Shown here: positions 1 to 5,765 of the stretch, one piece after another
Layout: every line of letters starts with the position of its first letter
Numbering within the stretch: position 1 is the first letter of the stretch
DNA from: JASFEQ01 sp050122535
Lineage (GTDB): Bacteria > Desulfobacterota > DSM-4660 > Desulfatiglandales > HGW-15
Assembly (NCBI GenBank): GCA_050122535.1
Contig: JASFIT010000312.1
Span: 1-5,765, forward strand
Reading direction: 5' to 3'
DNA: 5,765 nt
Made by a program: the position numbers and the translations under genes
The notes under the pieces: generated by a model
What the model saw: only the letters and a program-made list of their open reading frames with translations
The model's database searches: none
What the model was told of the DNA's origin: nothing

Positions 1-415
1 TTCCAAGCCGGCCCATCCCTGTATCCACCTTAAGCTGGACATTAATCACCTTTCCCGTTCTAGCGCTCTCCTTTGCCAGCGCCTCAGCCATCTCTAGGTC
101 GAAGAGCACTGGAGTCAGGTCCTTTTCCACAGCTTCTCTGGCTTCTTCCTGTGTCCGCACCCCGCACAGGATGACTATAGGCCGTTTTATGCCATTATTT
201 CTCAGTTCCAGGGCTTCATAGAGGTGGGCCACCCCTAAATAGTCAATCCCATTGCTTTCCAAGACCTTAGACACCGGGATCAGGCCATGGCCATACGCAT
301 CTGATTTGACAACACCCATAATCCTCGTCTCTGGCGCGAGGAGCTTCTTGACCTGATTCAGGTTGTGCTCAAGGGCGAATAGATCAATGACTATGCTGTT
401 TGGCGATTGGGTCAT
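1..415 (-). CDS. alr: Alanine racemase, N-terminal part (3' end outside window)
   Basis: PLP-dependent cytoplasmic enzyme that interconverts L- and D-alanine for peptidoglycan. Seen: an uninterrupted minus-strand frame of 138 codons running off the left edge. It reads IDLFALEHNL (residues 10-19), then VVKSDAYGHG (35-44), whose K37 is the expected PLP Schiff-base lysine. It ends in LKVDTGMGRLG, where K129 and R136 match the carbamylated lysine and PLP-contacting arginine known in this fold-type III family. The ATG at 415-413 is chosen because AGGGA (427-423) lies 7 nt upstream and the protein then begins about where family members do. The frame stays open upstream to a TAA at 565-563 but offers no ATG or GTG there, only TTG codons, and the extra sequence is not alr-like. 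It is divergent from the rest of the window. The C-terminal domain, with the catalytic tyrosine, is not in view. Confidence 0.95.
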   Translation of the reverse strand, partial: MTQSPNSIVIDLFALEHNLNQVKKLLAPETRIMGVVKSDAYGHGLIPVSKVLESNGIDYLGVAHLYEALELRNNGIKRPIVILCGVRTQEEAREAVEKDLTPVLFDLEMAEALAKESARTGKVINVQLKVDTGMGRLG

Positions 416-490
416 GACATCATCCCTAAGATCTTTAATAGGTGAAACACCCCGCCCTAAAATCTTCCTTCTGGAAAATTTTAGACAAGC

Positions 491-566
491 CCCTTGTTCC
501 AAGGGCCTTTTGAGCCTCCCGAATGCCTTCGGGAGGCGCCTTATAAAATCCCACAAGGGATTTTAT
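491..566. repeat. Cluster of three tandem perfect hairpins
   Basis: Three inverted repeats follow one another. The first has a 6-bp stem at 491-496/500-505 with a 3-nt loop. The second has a perfect 10-bp GC-rich stem at 514-523/528-537 with loop TGCC. The third has a perfect 10-bp AT-rich stem at 543-552/557-566 with loop ACAA. They lie in the alr upstream region and would be in the alr leader if its promoter is to the right of 566. None has a clean terminator T-run, although the third is followed by TT on the plus strand. They may be leader structures, a cruciform-prone dispersed repeat, or a weak terminator. The stems are seen directly; the role is unknown. Confidence 0.75.
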
Positions 567-830
567 TTCGGGTAAAAACTAACTGATATTAACGCATATA
601 TCAAGCACTATGTGGGCTCCCGAGCCACCCTCTATACCATGTATCATTACTGGAATCAGTGGGTTGTGGAGGATCCTTGATCACCAGCAAGATATTAGAT
701 GCACGTTGAGCCTCGCGAAACTGGGGACCCACCAACAAAGTGGTGATTTCAAGCGCAGCGGGGGCAAACCCCGTCTCTGCGGAGAGATTATGCCTTGATG
801 ATGAATCAGGGAGACGCACAAGGGCTTTGG
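567..830. other. Non-coding spacer with small inverted repeats
   Basis: No gene is supported here. Several frames on both strands stay open between about 600 and 870, but none has a recognisable product or a good ribosome-binding site. Local structure includes GGCT/AGCC at 615-626, CACCA/TGGTG at 730-734/741-745, and a stronger hairpin at 754-781. That hairpin has outer stem CGCAG/CTGCG and inner stem CGGGG/CCCCG, with a 3-nt bulge. The stretch is more GC-rich than the AT-rich sequence on either side. It could be a dispersed repeat, a decayed gene or an unrecognised small RNA. I could not match it to a known riboswitch, to 6S RNA or to SRP RNA. Confidence 0.4.
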
Positions 831-859
831 TTGACACACTAATCGGTTGAAACTATTAT
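831..859 (+). promoter_or_regulatory. Sigma-70-type promoter for the DUF2065 gene
   Basis: A perfect -35 hexamer TTGACA (831-836) is followed after exactly 17 bp by TATTAT (854-859), a five-of-six match to the -10 consensus. Transcription would start near 866, giving a leader of roughly 35 nt before the ATG at 901. This is the best promoter match I found in the window. The direct repeat AATCGG (841-846 and 861-866) brackets the -10 element and may be chance. Confidence 0.7.
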
Positions 860-900
860 AAATCGGCAACGCTCATATCTTGCGAGGTGTTGTGGCGCAA

Positions 901-1083
901 ATGAAGTTATTACTCTGCCTGATAGGATTGGTGCTTATCGTGGAAGGCCTCCCCTATTTTGCCTTTCCCGGGAAGATGAAGAAATGGATGAAAAAGGTAC
1001 AGGAGATTCCGGATCCCCATTTGAGGGCCATGGGTTTTGCCGCCATGTGCATAGGACTGATCATGGCCTATCTGTTCAGATAA
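901..1083 (+). CDS. DUF2065 / YjeT-type small inner-membrane protein
   Basis: A 60-residue protein of unknown function, resembling the DUF2065 family whose E. coli member YjeT is encoded between hflC and purA. Seen: a hydrophobic segment at residues 2-22 containing LVLIVEGLPYF, a short basic loop with PGKMKKWMKK (24-32), and a second hydrophobic segment at about 42-59 after LRAMGF. This two-helix hairpin with the conserved EGLPYF-like and LRxxG motifs is the family pattern. ATG 901 is chosen because the protein then starts right at helix 1. GAGGTG (884-889) is 11 nt upstream, a little far. In-frame GTG 892 and TTG 880 are alternatives but sit too near that site or upstream of it. The gene is preceded by a strong promoter. 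No hfl or purA gene is visible nearby. Confidence 0.8.
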   Translation: MKLLLCLIGLVLIVEGLPYFAFPGKMKKWMKKVQEIPDPHLRAMGFAAMCIGLIMAYLFR

Positions 1084-1160
1084 TGAAATGGTTTGACTTT
1101 ATATGTCATTTTGTTTAACTTACGCCACTTAAAACCAGATCCATTCGCTGCGCTCACTCT

Positions 1161-1280
1161 TGGAATATTGGAATGATGGATTGGTGGAATATTGGGACCA
1201 AAGGAATAAAAACATCTTAGAATACAGTTTTCTGTCTTTGGTGGTTACTATTCCATCCTTCCATCATTTGATTCTTCCAT
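1161..1280. repeat. Imperfect inverted repeat of about 120 bp in the DUF2065-queA spacer
   Basis: The left arm (about 1160-1203) and the reverse complement of the right arm (about 1236-1280) agree at roughly 22 of the first 30 positions. The inner ends are CCAAAG (1198-1203) and CTTTGG (1236-1241). At the centre is ACAG-TTTT-CTGT (1224-1235). The left arm also contains an exact 11-bp direct repeat, TGGAATATTGG, at 1161-1171 and 1185-1195. The 274 bp between DUF2065 and queA hold no other feature I can support. The form resembles a miniature dispersed repeat; no target-site duplication is evident. Confidence 0.55.
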
Positions 1281-1357
1281 AAAGACGGCAGAGAGCTCTA
1301 GCAAGAAAATTTGCCAAAAGCTGAGTGAAGCTTGGAATTGCCGAGATCCAATGTGAG

Positions 1358-2413
1358 ATGTTTAACCTTGAGGATTACAACTATGACCTGCCGCAAGAAC
1401 TGATTGCACAGGTTCCTGCCACGAGTCGTGACAGATCTCGTCTCCTTTTGGTGGAACGCTCCAAGAAATCGTTTTCCGATCATCATTTTTTTGATCTTCC
1501 CAGGGTATTGGAGCCTGGGGACCTCCTGGTTGTTAATAATACCAAAGTTGTCCCTTCCAGGCTTTTTGGCCACAAGGAGAGTGGCGGGCAGATCGAGATA
1601 CTGGTTCTGGAACATCCCAACTCGGATGCTCCAAGATCTAACACGCGCTGGTGCCTGTTAAGGTCATCCAAACGCCCCAAAAAAGGGAGCCACCTGTTCT
1701 TTGAAAACAACATTTCAGCCCGGGTGAGAGATATCGGAGATGATGGTCTCGTTCACATCACCTTTCACGGTGTCTCCTCTATCGATTCCCTGCTTCAAGA
1801 GAAAGGCCATATGCCCCTACCTCCTTACATAACGAGAGAGAAAGCTGATTATCGGGCATCCACGGACAGGGAAAGGTACCAAACTGTCTTTGCGCTCAAA
1901 CCGGGTGCTGTAGCGGCACCCACGGCGGGGTTGCATTTTAGCGAGGCACTGATTGGGCGCTTAAATCAAGCAGGATACGCTTTGGTCTATGTGACCCTCC
2001 ATGTGGGACATGGGACCTTCCGTCCGGTGAAGACAGCGGATATAAGAGATCACAGGCTCGGAGAAGAGGCGTACATCATTGACCCTGATGCTGCCAGTGC
2101 CATTAACAGGGCCAAAAGGGAGGGAAGAAGGGTTATCGCCGTGGGAACCACGGTTGTCAGAGCCTTGGAAACTGTTGCGCGGCAGAACGGTGAAGTTGCC
2201 CCTGGCAGGGGGAATACAAATCTTGTCATCACCCCCGGGTACGCATTCAAGGTGGTGGATGGCATAATCACAAACTTTCATTTGCCCAAGTCATCCCTGC
2301 TCTTTCTAGTCTCCGCCTTTGGGGGCTTAGACTTAATCAAAAACGCATACGCATGGGCCATTGAGAAGAAATACCGCTTCTATAGTTATGGGGACGCCAT
2401 GTTGATCATTTGA
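1358..2413 (+). CDS. queA: S-adenosylmethionine:tRNA ribosyltransferase-isomerase
   Basis: Cytoplasmic enzyme of queuosine synthesis. It transfers and isomerises the ribosyl group of S-adenosylmethionine onto preQ1 in tRNA, giving epoxyqueuosine. Seen: 351 residues, close to the usual 340-360, with family motifs in order: YDLPQELIAQ (9-18), RDRSRLL (24-30), VVNNTKVVPSRL (58-69), GHMPLPPYI (160-168), YQTVFA plus PGAVAAPTAGLHF (184-203), HVGHGTFRPV (225-234), TNFHLPKSSLL (315-325) and RFYSYGDAMLI (340-350). ATG 1358 is preferred because the protein then starts as in other members. An in-frame GTG at 1325 would add 11 unconserved residues, and neither start has a strong Shine-Dalgarno. It lies upstream of tgt, the preceding pathway step, but the two are separated by a large palindrome. 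No promoter is clear; transcription may read through from the DUF2065 promoter. Confidence 0.96.
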   Translation: MFNLEDYNYDLPQELIAQVPATSRDRSRLLLVERSKKSFSDHHFFDLPRVLEPGDLLVVNNTKVVPSRLFGHKESGGQIEILVLEHPNSDAPRSNTRWCLLRSSKRPKKGSHLFFENNISARVRDIGDDGLVHITFHGVSSIDSLLQEKGHMPLPPYITREKADYRASTDRERYQTVFALKPGAVAAPTAGLHFSEALIGRLNQAGYALVYVTLHVGHGTFRPVKTADIRDHRLGEEAYIIDPDAASAINRAKREGRRVIAVGTTVVRALETVARQNGEVAPGRGNTNLVITPGYAFKVVDGIITNFHLPKSSLLFLVSAFGGLDLIKNAYAWAIEKKYRFYSYGDAMLII

Positions 2414-2425
2414 ACCAGGTTTTAT

Positions 2426-2542
2426 GCCGCAGACCCGCCGTCGCCACCCGTGCTCCGCCGGAGGCTACGCCGAGGCGAGAGGCTATGGCGGGGCAAGCCC
2501 AAACAGACGCGGTGGAACTATTAGTCTGCGTCTTTCTGCGGC
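2426..2542. repeat. Nested palindrome between queA and tgt, possible three-way-junction RNA
   Basis: Outer stem GCCGCAGA (2426-2433) pairs with TCTGCGGC (2535-2542). Inside it, CCCGCC (2434-2439) pairs with GGCGGG (2487-2492), and AGACGC (2505-2510) pairs with GCGTCT (2528-2533). The first branch extends with TCGCC/GGCGA (2441-2445/2474-2478) and an apical CTCC/GGAG hairpin (2453-2456/2460-2463). GAGGCTA also recurs at 2461 and 2479, an 18-bp period. The element fills most of the 145-bp queA-tgt spacer, has higher GC than the flanks, and is followed by a moderately T-rich run. It may be a dispersed palindromic element, a structured leader of tgt, or a partial terminator. Confidence 0.65.
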
Positions 2543-2558
2543 TTAATTAGATTTTGTT

Positions 2559-3674
2559 TTGGAATTTAAGGTTCTTAATAAATCTCTGACGAGTAAGGCC
2601 AGGTTGGGGGAGATCATGACTCCCCATGGGCACTTTGAAACCCCGGTATTCATGCCTGTGGGAACGCAGGGTACAGTCAAGGCCGTCTCTTCGGAAGATA
2701 TGGAGGAGATGGGTATCAAGATTGTTCTGGCCAATACCTATCACCTCTATTTACGTCCTGGATACAGGATCGTGGAAAAATTGGGCGGGCTGCATCGATT
2801 TATGAGCTGGGACGGCCCCATCCTCACCGATAGCGGTGGTTTTCAAGTGTATAGCCTCTCAAAGCTGAGGACCATATCTGAGGAAGGGGTCACGTTTCAA
2901 TCCCACCTTGACGGCTCGCGGCACTTCATCGGCCCTAAAGAGGCAATGGTCATCCAACAGGGCTTAGGTGCAGATATCATCATGGCTTTTGATGAATGTG
3001 CCCCCTACCCTGCTGACTATGAATATGTCCTCAACTCTGTTAGATTGACCAGTCTATGGGCCAAACAGTGCATTGAGTACAAAGAGGGAAACAATCAGGC
3101 CCTCTTCGGCATCGTCCAAGGTGGAATGTACCCAGATTTGAGGGAACGGAGCGCAGCAGAATTAACCCAAATGAACTTTGACGGGTATGCCTTGGGCGGA
3201 CTTTCTGTTGGAGAGGATAGGGATAGTAGAGAACGGGTCATCAAGGAAACCGTGGAATTTTTGCCGGCGGACAAACCCGTTTACCTTATGGGCGTGGGAA
3301 AACCGGAAGACATTATCGAGTCCGTCACACTTGGCGTGGATATGTTTGATTGTGTACTTCCTACACGCAATGCGAGAAATGGCACACTCTTTACACGCAA
3401 TGGCCAGCTCGTCATCAAAAATGCCCGCTATGCAGATGATGATCGACCGGTAGATGAGAATTGCGATTGCTACGTGTGCTCTCACTACTCCCGGGCTTAT
3501 TTAAGACATCTTTTTATGGCAAAAGAACTCTTGGCCTATAGATTAAACACGATTCACAATCTCTATTATTACAACCGATTGATGGATGATATACGCGGAG
3601 CCATCCAAGAAGAAAGATGGGAGGAGTACCGTCAAAGTTTTTACAAATTTCAAAAAGAGGGGATTTTGGATTAG
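2559..3674 (+). CDS. tgt: tRNA-guanine transglycosylase
   Basis: TIM-barrel, zinc-containing enzyme that exchanges guanine-34 of GUN-anticodon tRNAs (Asp, Asn, His, Tyr) for the queuosine precursor preQ1. Seen: 371 residues, the normal bacterial length. It has TPVFMPVGTQGTVK (28-41), LTDSGGFQVYSL with catalytic D91, GGLSVGE (213-219), YLMGVG (242-247) and FDCVLPTRNARNG with nucleophile D264. The zinc site is CxCxxC at C302/C304/C307 plus H333. The start is TTG 2559, the only plausible initiator between the in-frame TAA at 2544-2546 and the conserved N-terminus; the next ATG (2616-2618) would delete conserved sequence. No Shine-Dalgarno is visible before it, and the queA-tgt palindrome ends only 16 nt upstream, so initiation may be weak or structure-dependent. 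yajC follows after a gap of under 30 nt, suggesting one transcript. Confidence 0.97.
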   Translation: MEFKVLNKSLTSKARLGEIMTPHGHFETPVFMPVGTQGTVKAVSSEDMEEMGIKIVLANTYHLYLRPGYRIVEKLGGLHRFMSWDGPILTDSGGFQVYSLSKLRTISEEGVTFQSHLDGSRHFIGPKEAMVIQQGLGADIIMAFDECAPYPADYEYVLNSVRLTSLWAKQCIEYKEGNNQALFGIVQGGMYPDLRERSAAELTQMNFDGYALGGLSVGEDRDSRERVIKETVEFLPADKPVYLMGVGKPEDIIESVTLGVDMFDCVLPTRNARNGTLFTRNGQLVIKNARYADDDRPVDENCDCYVCSHYSRAYLRHLFMAKELLAYRLNTIHNLYYYNRLMDDIRGAIQEERWEEYRQSFYKFQKEGILD

Positions 3675-3689
3675 TTAACCAAACCGAAT

Positions 3690-3695
3690 GGAGGT
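3690..3695 (+). promoter_or_regulatory. Ribosome-binding site of yajC
   Basis: GGAGGT is the best Shine-Dalgarno in the window. It sits 4 nt (counted from GGAGG) before the first of two adjacent in-frame ATGs (3699) and 7 nt before the second (3702). Spacing therefore favours the second. Confidence 0.75.
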
Positions 3696-3701
3696 AACAT
3701 G

Positions 3702-4022
3702 ATGGATACACTGGCATACGCTTTGGGAACAGGTGGTACTGGAGGAGCAGGCGGACAGGGAGGAGGCTTCGGCACCTTCATCCCCCTTATTCTTCTGTTC
3801 GCCATCTTCTATTTTTTGCTCATAAGGCCCCAGCAGAAAAAGGCTAAGCAACACAGGGAGTTGCTTGGCGCCCTGAAAGTAGGGGATAAGGTTGTCACCA
3901 ACGGAGGACTTCACGGAAAGATTACCGGCATAAAGGAAACTGTGGTTACCGTGGAGATCGCCCCCAAGATAAGGGTGAAGGTCTCTCGGGGATCCATAGC
4001 CGGCATGGCAGCGGGCGAGTGA
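3702..4022 (+). CDS. yajC: Sec translocon accessory subunit YajC
   Basis: Small single-span inner-membrane protein that associates with SecD and SecF next to SecYEG. Seen: a short N-terminus, a Gly-rich linker (about residues 9-24), one transmembrane segment (about 25-41) ending in the family hallmark IRPQQKK, then a cytoplasmic domain with LKVGDKVVTNGGLHGKITGI and a basic IRVKVSRGSI strand. The length of 106 residues (107 if ATG 3699 is used) is typical; E. coli YajC has 110. It lies between tgt and secD, the usual arrangement. The start choice rests on spacing from GGAGGT at 3690-3695. Confidence 0.95.
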   Translation: MDTLAYALGTGGTGGAGGQGGGFGTFIPLILLFAIFYFLLIRPQQKKAKQHRELLGALKVGDKVVTNGGLHGKITGIKETVVTVEIAPKIRVKVSRGSIAGMAAGE

Positions 4023-4084
4023 AGATCGTTCGCAACGGGCAATTATCAGACTTTTCCGACGAAGAACAAGAGGCGATGGAGTAG
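4019..4084 (+). CDS. Possible 21-codon ORF bridging yajC and secD
   Basis: A GTG at 4019-4021 overlaps the yajC TGA (a GTGA overlap) and opens a 21-codon frame ending in TAG at 4082-4084. That stop is immediately after the secD Shine-Dalgarno GGAG (4078-4081) and 3 nt before the secD GTG. The peptide begins MKIVRNG and has an acidic tail (DEEQEAME) with no membrane segment. If translated, it could couple yajC termination to secD initiation. There is no similarity I recognise, and a frame this short can arise by chance. Confidence 0.2.
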   Translation: MKIVRNGQLSDFSDEEQEAME

Positions 4085-4087
4085 ATC

Positions 4088-5689
4088 GTGTCGAAGAACT
4101 TACAATGGCGTACGCTCGTAGTAATAATTTTCGTTCTTGGAGCTTTCGTTTACCTGACACCAACCTTGACTGAGAGCCCTCCCCAGTGGTGGTCCAGTTT
4201 CTTACCTCAAGAGAAGATTCATCTTGGTCTCGACCTCCAGGGGGGTATGCATTTGGTCCTGGAAGTTGATGCAGGCAAGGCGGTGGAAAGCCACCTGGAG
4301 CGGGTGGTGGAAGAGTTTAAGCATGAACTGCGCAAGACCAAAATCAGGTATCTGGAACTCAGACGGTATGGCACCGAGGGCATTGACTTGACGCTCATGA
4401 GAGAAGAGGACAAAAAGACTTTTGAGGATCTGGTGAAGGTCAACTTTCCCGATTACAACACAGGGGCGGGTCCGTACAAAGAAGAAGGCGCATCGCTTCG
4501 ATTGATTCTAAATCCAAAGGCTAAAGTCCAAATTATGAAATTGGCCGCAGATCAAGCCCTGGAAACGATCAGAAACCGCATCGACCAGTTCGGAGTCAGT
4601 GAACCGGATATCAGGCCCCAAGAGAAGCACAGAATCTTGATACAGTTACCAGGCATCAAGGATCCTAAGAGAGCGATAGAGCTTATTGGCAGGACGGCCC
4701 TGCTAGAATTCAAACTTGTTGATGAGGAGAATAGTCTGGAGGAGGCATTGAAAGGGAATATTCCTCCGGGCACGGAAATTCTCTACGATGTATCCGCCGA
4801 TCCTAAAACGGGACGGCAAGGGAAAATCCCCTATTTGCTCAAGAGAAGGAGCCTGCTCACTGGAGAATATCTCACTGATGCAAGAGTCCAAATTGACAGC
4901 CAATACAATGAGCCTTACGTCTCTTTGTCATTTAATCGGAGGGGTGCAAGGCTTTTTGAGCGGATCACGGGAGCGAACATCGAGAAGAGGCTTGCCATCG
5001 TGCTTGACAAGAACGTACATTCCGCGCCTGTCATAAGGGATAGAATTTCCGGAGGAAGAGCACAGATCACGGGGCGCTTCAGCATGGATGAGGCAAGGGA
5101 CTTGGCCATCGTGTTGAGGGCAGGTGCCCTTCCCGCACCCGTAAAGATACTGGAGGAGCGGACTGTGGGTCCCTCCTTAGGAAAAGACTCCATAGAAAAG
5201 GGATTCAAGTCCATGATCATTGGAGGCATTATTGTTATCCTCTTTATGATCATTTACTACGGGCTTTCAGGGATCTTCGCGGATATGGCGCTCATGCTAA
5301 ACATCCTTTTCATTATGGCGGGACTTGCCTTTTTTGGTGCCACGCTGACACTACCGGGTATAGCCGGGATCATTCTTACCATTGGTATGGCGGTGGATGC
5401 GAATGTTCTTATTTTTGAGCGGATACGAGAAGAACTGAGATTGGGGAAACCAGCCCGGGCTGCCATTGAGGGCGGATATGCAAAGGCATTGGTCACCATT
5501 CTGGATGCCAATGTGACAACCTTTATTGCGGCTCTTGTATTGTTTCAGTTTGGTACCGGTCCAGTCAGGGGCTTTGCGGTGACTCTTAGTATTGGCATTG
5601 TAGCAAGTTTTGTCACTGCTGTTTTCATTACGCGAGTCATCTTTGACTATCTTTACACATACAGGAGATGGAAAAAAATTAGCATATGA
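4088..5689 (+). CDS. secD: Protein translocase subunit SecD
   Basis: Inner-membrane RND-superfamily protein that, with SecF and YajC, uses the proton motive force to assist SecYEG-SecA export at the late, periplasmic stage. Seen: 533 residues, with transmembrane helix 1 at about 8-26 and the D1 motif LGLDLQGGMHLVLEVD (46-61). A periplasmic region follows with NRIDQFGVSEPDI (173-185), then SAPVIRDRISGGRAQITG (322-339). Five C-terminal helices lie between about 384 and 525. Helix-4-region GMAVDANVLIFERIREEL (443-460) carries D447, which corresponds to the proton-pathway aspartate, and a second conserved DANVTTF (483-489) follows. It is shorter than E. coli SecD (615) mainly in the first periplasmic domain, as in many non-enterobacterial SecDs. 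The start is GTG 4088, with GGAG (4078-4081) 6 nt upstream. It is separate from SecF: the frame ends at TGA after a basic RRWKK tail. Confidence 0.97.
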   Translation: MSKNLQWRTLVVIIFVLGAFVYLTPTLTESPPQWWSSFLPQEKIHLGLDLQGGMHLVLEVDAGKAVESHLERVVEEFKHELRKTKIRYLELRRYGTEGIDLTLMREEDKKTFEDLVKVNFPDYNTGAGPYKEEGASLRLILNPKAKVQIMKLAADQALETIRNRIDQFGVSEPDIRPQEKHRILIQLPGIKDPKRAIELIGRTALLEFKLVDEENSLEEALKGNIPPGTEILYDVSADPKTGRQGKIPYLLKRRSLLTGEYLTDARVQIDSQYNEPYVSLSFNRRGARLFERITGANIEKRLAIVLDKNVHSAPVIRDRISGGRAQITGRFSMDEARDLAIVLRAGALPAPVKILEERTVGPSLGKDSIEKGFKSMIIGGIIVILFMIIYYGLSGIFADMALMLNILFIMAGLAFFGATLTLPGIAGIILTIGMAVDANVLIFERIREELRLGKPARAAIEGGYAKALVTILDANVTTFIAALVLFQFGTGPVRGFAVTLSIGIVASFVTAVFITRVIFDYLYTYRRWKKISI

Positions 5690-5692
5690 CGG

Positions 5693-5765
5693 GATGCTAG
5701 ATGCTGGATAAAAGAAGGCATATCCAACTTTAGACACTTTAGACACTTTAGACACTTTAGGCACT
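5693..5765. repeat. Tandem repeats after secD: a 7-bp pair, then a 9-bp array
   Basis: Immediately after secD, GATGCTA (5693-5699) is followed directly by GATGCTG (5700-5706). From 5727 the unit ACTTTAGAC repeats at 5727, 5736 and 5745, then once with a single change (ACTTTAGGC, 5754-5762), and a fourth boundary is cut by the window edge at 5765. The array is therefore at least 4.3 copies with perfect 9-bp phasing. It lies in the presumed secD-secF spacer. No open gene or terminator is seen in it. Confidence 0.85.

Noticed and set aside
416..562. N-terminal extension of alr through the open upstream frame
   Set aside because: No ATG or GTG start there, the sequence is largely the hairpin cluster, and ATG 415 has a well-placed AGGGA.
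543..572. Rho-independent terminator at the AT-rich hairpin
   Set aside because: The stem is AT-rich and followed by only two T residues before CGGG, so it lacks a terminator's GC stem and U-tract. No plus-strand gene ends upstream of it.
601..837. 78-codon minus-strand frame as a real gene
   Set aside because: GTG start without a ribosome-binding site, no recognisable domain, and other frames are open across the same stretch on both strands. Kept only as an unexplained region.
1093..1121. Promoter for queA (TTGACT at 1093-1098)
   Set aside because: The -35 is good, but the best -10 at the right spacing (TAACTT, 1116-1121) matches only three of six positions.
1325..1357. Upstream GTG start for queA
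   Set aside because: It adds 11 residues not expected in the family and has no ribosome-binding site. ATG 1358 gives the canonical N-terminus.
2426..2560. preQ1 riboswitch controlling tgt
   Set aside because: preQ1 riboswitches are small with characteristic loop and tail sequences, which I do not see. The palindrome's size and nesting do not fit.
5351..5764. 137-codon minus-strand frame across the end of secD
   Set aside because: It is antisense to the conserved SecD C-terminal helices, and its start lies in the 9-bp tandem repeat, which translates to a trivial repeating peptide.

Overview
The window is an ordinary bacterial housekeeping locus. It holds the queuosine tRNA-modification pair (queA, tgt) followed by Sec-translocon accessory genes (yajC, secD), all on the plus strand. 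Upstream are a small DUF2065/YjeT-type membrane protein gene on the plus strand and the 5' part of a divergent alanine racemase gene (alr). The order queA-tgt-yajC-secD is widespread in Gram-negative bacteria. The 533-residue SecD, the single-copy DUF2065 gene and the style of the intergenic repeats suggest a Desulfobacterota (deltaproteobacterial) genome. That assignment is an inference; no marker here fixes the taxon.

Layout. Positions 1-415 (minus) encode the N-terminal 138 residues of alanine racemase, and the gene runs off the left edge. Positions 416-900 are non-coding: three tandem perfect hairpins (491-566), a GC-richer stretch with further small inverted repeats but no convincing gene (about 600-830), and a near-consensus sigma-70 promoter (831-859) ahead of the DUF2065 gene (901-1083). 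Positions 1084-1357 carry an imperfect inverted repeat of about 120 bp. queA (1358-2413) is followed by a 145-bp spacer that is almost entirely one nested palindrome, readable as a three-way junction. tgt (2559-3674), yajC (about 3702-4022) and secD (4088-5689) are closely spaced and look co-transcribed. The window ends in a 9-bp tandem repeat, just where secF would be expected to begin.

How the genes work together. Tgt replaces guanine-34 in GUN-anticodon tRNAs with preQ1, and QueA then adds a ribosyl-derived cyclopentane from S-adenosylmethionine to give epoxyqueuosine. YajC and SecD, with SecF presumably just outside, form the proton-motive-force-driven accessory complex of SecYEG. Alr supplies D-alanine for peptidoglycan.

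I found no undescribed multi-gene system. What the genes do not explain lies in the spacers, nearly every one of which carries inverted or tandem repeats, and in a tiny ORF that overlaps the yajC stop and ends inside the secD ribosome-binding region.
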